A stretch of 16,578 nt of DNA from positions 1 through 16,578 of the forward strand of contig SKTG01000291.1 of assembly GCA_007118045.1 (NCBI GenBank), in the 5' to 3' direction. Origin of the DNA: Nitriliruptoraceae bacterium. Lineage in GTDB: Bacteria > Actinomycetota > Nitriliruptoria > Nitriliruptorales > Nitriliruptoraceae. A model generated the notes under the pieces. It searched no databases. It had not been told where the DNA came from and was given only the letters and a program-made list of their open reading frames with translations. Both the position numbers and the translations under genes were made by a program. Within the stretch, counting starts at the first letter, position 1, and each line of letters starts with the position of its first letter. Positions 14,654 through 16,578 of this stretch are shown in pieces.

Positions 14654-15091
14654 ATGTCTCGGATCGTGGTGGGTATCGACGGCTCCGACGAGGCGCGGCG
14701 GGCGCTGCGACTGGCCATCGCGGAGGCACGTCTGCGCGGTGCCGCGCTCGAGGTCGTGCACGTGGTCCCCGACGCCGTGATGCTGGCGAACCCGGTGCTG
14801 ATCGCCCCGCCACCGGAGGAGAAGGTCCACGCCTTCGGGCGCGAGGCCATCGATCGGTCCCTGTCCGAGGTCGACACGGAGGGCCTCGAGGTCGAGCGGA
14901 CGGTCCTGCGGGGGCAGGCGGCTCGGGGTCTGTGCGAATCGGCTCGAGGAGCCGAGCTGCTGGTCGTCGGTTCCCGTGGGCTGGGAGGCTTCAAGGGGCT
15001 CATGGCGGGTTCCGTGACGCACCAGGTCGTGGCCCACGCCCCGTGTCCCGTCCTGGTCGTCGTCCCGGAGAGCCGATCCAACGGCTCGTGA
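14654..15091 (+). CDS. Universal stress protein (UspA family), second copy
   Basis: The 145-residue single-domain protein begins SRIVVGIDGSDEARRALRLA and ends with the ATP-binding motif G106-SR-G109, nine residues, G119-S in VVGSRGLGGFKGLMAGSVTHQV. It is a distinct Usp from the one at 12002-12478 and differs strongly in the middle (VPDAVMLANPVLIAPPPEEKV). GAGGGG seven bases before the ATG at 14654 is used to choose that start over an earlier in-frame ATG at 14639. It follows the SLH-GHL10 gene on the same strand, and tandem hairpins follow it. Confidence 0.88.
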   Translation: MSRIVVGIDGSDEARRALRLAIAEARLRGAALEVVHVVPDAVMLANPVLIAPPPEEKVHAFGREAIDRSLSEVDTEGLEVERTVLRGQAARGLCESARGAELLVVGSRGLGGFKGLMAGSVTHQVVAHAPCPVLVVVPESRSNGS

Positions 15092-15101
15092 CCCCGGGCT
15101 C

Positions 15102-15145
15102 GGCGAGACGGGCCTCGCCCTCGGCTGATGGGATGTCGAGCCGAG
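15102..15145 (+). terminator. Two tandem hairpins after the Usp gene
   Basis: The first stem is GGCGAG (15102-15107) with CTCGCC (15114-15119) and a six-base loop. The second is CTCGGCT (15120-15126) with AGCCGAG (15139-15145) and a 12-base loop. They start 10 bases after the Usp stop codon and lie before the ABC genes, so they probably end the Usp transcript. A 12-bp direct repeat, CGAGACGGGCCT, overlaps both (15104-15115 and 15142-15153). Confidence 0.5.
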
Positions 15146-15154
15146 ACGGGCCTG

Positions 15155-15186
15155 TTGCAGGAGTGCTCCGCATGTAGTAGACATGC
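15155..15186 (+). promoter_or_regulatory. Possible promoter and overlapping operator for the ABC transporter
   Basis: TTGCAG at 15155-15160 is followed after 17 bases by TAGACA at 15178-15183, a loose -35/-10 pair. Over it lies a perfect dyad, GCATGT (15170-15175), AGTAG, ACATGC (15181-15186). A dyad covering the -10 fits repression by a dimeric regulator such as those that commonly control drug exporters. It is AT-rich relative to its surroundings and 55 bases before the ABC start. No regulator gene is adjacent within the window. Both promoter and operator are inferred. Confidence 0.38.
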
Positions 15187-15240
15187 TACGAGCAAGGCGG
15201 AGCCCGTGACGGCGCTCGACCGCCGGATGAGCGGAGGAGC

Positions 15241-16206
15241 ATGTCAGCGGCACTCGGGGAAGCGGTCGGCGCCCACCGACACCCCGGCGAACGGGTCGTC
15301 GACGTCCGGGGCCTGTGGATGCGTTACGGCGACCACGACGTGCTGCGCGGCGTCGATCTGCGGATGCACCGCGGCGAGGTCGTGGTGCTGCTCGGCCCCA
15401 ACGGGGCGGGCAAGACCACCACCATCGAGATCCTGGAGGGTTTCCGACGGCCATCGGCCGGGACCGTCGAGGTGCTGGACGCCGACCCGTTGCGCGCGGA
15501 CGAGGCGTGGCGGGCCCGGGTCGGGGTCGTGCTGCAGTCGTGGCGTGACCACGCCCGCTGGACCCCACGCGATCTGCTCGACCACCTCGGCGCCTACTAC
15601 GCCCCCTTCGCCACCGAGCAGCGGCCTCGACCGGTCCCGACCGAGGAGTTGCTCGACCTCGTGGGCCTGAGCGCGGCCGCTCACCAGCGGTTGCTGACGC
15701 TCTCGGGAGGTCAGCGTCGACGTTTGGACGTCGCCGTCGGCATCGTCGGCCGACCGGAGCTGCTGTTCCTCGACGAGCCGACCGCGGGCTTCGACCCCCA
15801 GGCCAAGCGCGAGTTCCACGAGCTCGTGCACCGACTGACCGACCTGGAGGGCACGACGGTCCTGCTGACCACCCATGATCTGACCGAGGCGGAGAAGCTC
15901 GCGGACCGCATCCTGATCCTGGCTCGAGGCCGCATCGTCGCCGACGGGTCGGCCGATGGCCTGGCACGTCGCATCCGAGCCAGCGCGGAGGTGCGCTGGA
16001 CCCGAGGCGGCCAGCGCTTCGTCCACGCCACCACGGACGCCACCGGCTTCGTCCGCCAGCTGCTCGACGAGCACCCCTCGGGGGTCGAGGAGCTGGAGGT
16101 CCGCCGGGCCAGCCTGGAGGACACCTACCTCGAGCTGGTCCGTGCACATCTCGAGTCGGACCTGGACGCGGTCCCCGACAGCCTGGATGGGGAGCAGCTT
16201 CGATGA
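15241..16206 (+). CDS. ABC-2 type exporter ATP-binding subunit
   Basis: The 321-residue ATPase has the complete set of motifs: Walker A GPNGAGKTTT (52-61), Q-loop VLQSW (97-101), signature LSGGQRR (154-160), Walker B LLFLDEPTAGFD (174-185) and switch His in TTHD (210-213). The C-terminal part after about 245 is the extra domain typical of DrrA-like multidrug or antibiotic export ATPases. It should drive the membrane partner encoded next. GGAGGAG just upstream fixes the ATG at 15241. The stop overlaps the permease start by four bases (ATGA at 16203-16206), so the pair is coupled. The substrate is unknown. Confidence 0.93.
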   Translation: MSAALGEAVGAHRHPGERVVDVRGLWMRYGDHDVLRGVDLRMHRGEVVVLLGPNGAGKTTTIEILEGFRRPSAGTVEVLDADPLRADEAWRARVGVVLQSWRDHARWTPRDLLDHLGAYYAPFATEQRPRPVPTEELLDLVGLSAAAHQRLLTLSGGQRRRLDVAVGIVGRPELLFLDEPTAGFDPQAKREFHELVHRLTDLEGTTVLLTTHDLTEAEKLADRILILARGRIVADGSADGLARRIRASAEVRWTRGGQRFVHATTDATGFVRQLLDEHPSGVEELEVRRASLEDTYLELVRAHLESDLDAVPDSLDGEQLR

Positions 16207-16578
16207 GCGCCCGACTGCACGCGTTCTCCATCGGCATGCGTCGCGGCTGGCACGAGTTCGTCATCGGACTCCGCAGCTCGCAGGATCAGACCTTCTACGT
16301 CTTCATGGGCCTCGGGGCGCTCGTGCTGCTGTGGTTCGGTCGTGACGAGGGGATCGAGGGCACGAACCTCACCGTTCCTCAGGTGGCCTTGCCCGGCCTG
16401 CTGGCCGGGATCGTCATGTTCACCATCGTGATCGGGCCGGCGTACGCCCTGGCTCTGGAGCGTGAGGACGGCACGCTGCTCCGCTGTCGCGTCGCCCCCT
16501 ACGGCTTGCACGGCTACCTGACCGGCGTGGGCACGCTGACCGTGGTCTCGTTGCTGCCCCTGCTGGTCATCGTCCTCG
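16203..16578 (+). CDS. ABC-2 type transporter permease, N-terminal part (runs off right edge)
   Basis: The first 125 residues are in the window. They open with a basic, amphipathic MSARLHAFSIGMRRGWHEFV. Helices follow at about 30-46 (TFYVFMGLGALVLLWF), 64-82 (ALPGLLAGIVMFTIVIGPA) and from about 105. The segment YALALEREDGTLLRCRVAPYGLHGYLTG (83-110) is the cytoplasmic loop typical of ABC-2 permeases, where E-R-E-x-G-T-L-x-R contacts the ATPase. It works with the preceding ATPase in export across the cytoplasmic membrane. The ATG overlaps the ATPase stop by four bases. Confidence 0.9.
   Translation, partial: MSARLHAFSIGMRRGWHEFVIGLRSSQDQTFYVFMGLGALVLLWFGRDEGIEGTNLTVPQVALPGLLAGIVMFTIVIGPAYALALEREDGTLLRCRVAPYGLHGYLTGVGTLTVVSLLPLLVIVL

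Noticed and set aside
14579..16264. 561-residue minus-strand open frame opposite the Usp and ABC genes
   Set aside because: Arg/Pro/Gly-rich composition without any domain; the plus strand carries complete, motif-bearing genes over the same bases.
1..16578. CRISPR array, tRNA/rRNA genes, IS elements or phage genes
   Set aside because: No regularly spaced repeats, no cloverleaf-like sequence, no transposase or integrase motifs, and no terminal inverted repeats with target duplications were seen by eye.

Overview
The window is about 70% GC and uses GTG starts, GTGA/ATGA stop-start overlaps and strong purine ribosome binding sites. Its genes (a BTAD-type regulator, PspC/LiaF-like envelope proteins, SLH repeats fused to a GHL10 hydrolase, an AccDA-like carboxyltransferase) point to an actinobacterium. 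The SLH units with a TRGQMA core suggest a deep-branching lineage such as Nitriliruptoria, but that placement is inference from family memory only. I see no tRNA, rRNA, CRISPR array, IS element or phage gene. The window looks chromosomal, with several signs of local gene decay.

Layout. (1) 1-1019: the start of a minus-strand FGGY sugar kinase leaves the window on the left. Next come a minus-strand DUF4399-like protein missing its N-terminus, a small plus-strand two-helix potassium channel, and a large nested stem-loop at the convergent junction with the cupin gene. (2) 1020-6863, all minus strand, listed in transcription order from the right: a four-helix membrane protein, a 6-hydroxynicotine-oxidase-type FAD oxidoreductase, a 1049-residue BTAD/AAA/TPR regulator of the AfsR/SARP class, and an exported cupin. 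Upstream of the oxidoreductase is a 9-bp direct repeat with an 11-bp period, the geometry expected for an OmpR-fold SARP regulator. (3) 7162-10368, plus strand: a TMEM175-like channel cut off after two helices, a tightly overlapped PspC / LiaF-like / LiaF-like operon, an orphan membrane-protein N-terminus, and a DUF983 protein. (4) 10406-15091: a fused beta-alpha acyl-CoA carboxyltransferase without zinc ribbon, a convergent universal stress protein, an exported SLH-GHL10 protein and a second universal stress protein. (5) 15092-16578: tandem hairpins, an operator-like dyad over a possible promoter, and an ABC-2 export ATPase overlapped by its permease, which leaves the window on the right.

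How the genes work together: much of the window concerns the cell envelope and stress (PspC/LiaF-like sensors, SLH wall protein, DUF983, two Usp proteins, an ABC exporter, a potassium channel). The best candidate for an undescribed unit is the regulator-oxidoreductase-membrane protein-cupin block with its built-in repeat site. It is a candidate only, because its substrate and effector cannot be read from the sequence. Three incomplete genes (DUF4399, TMEM175, and the fragment at 9583) suggest repeated small deletions between functional blocks.
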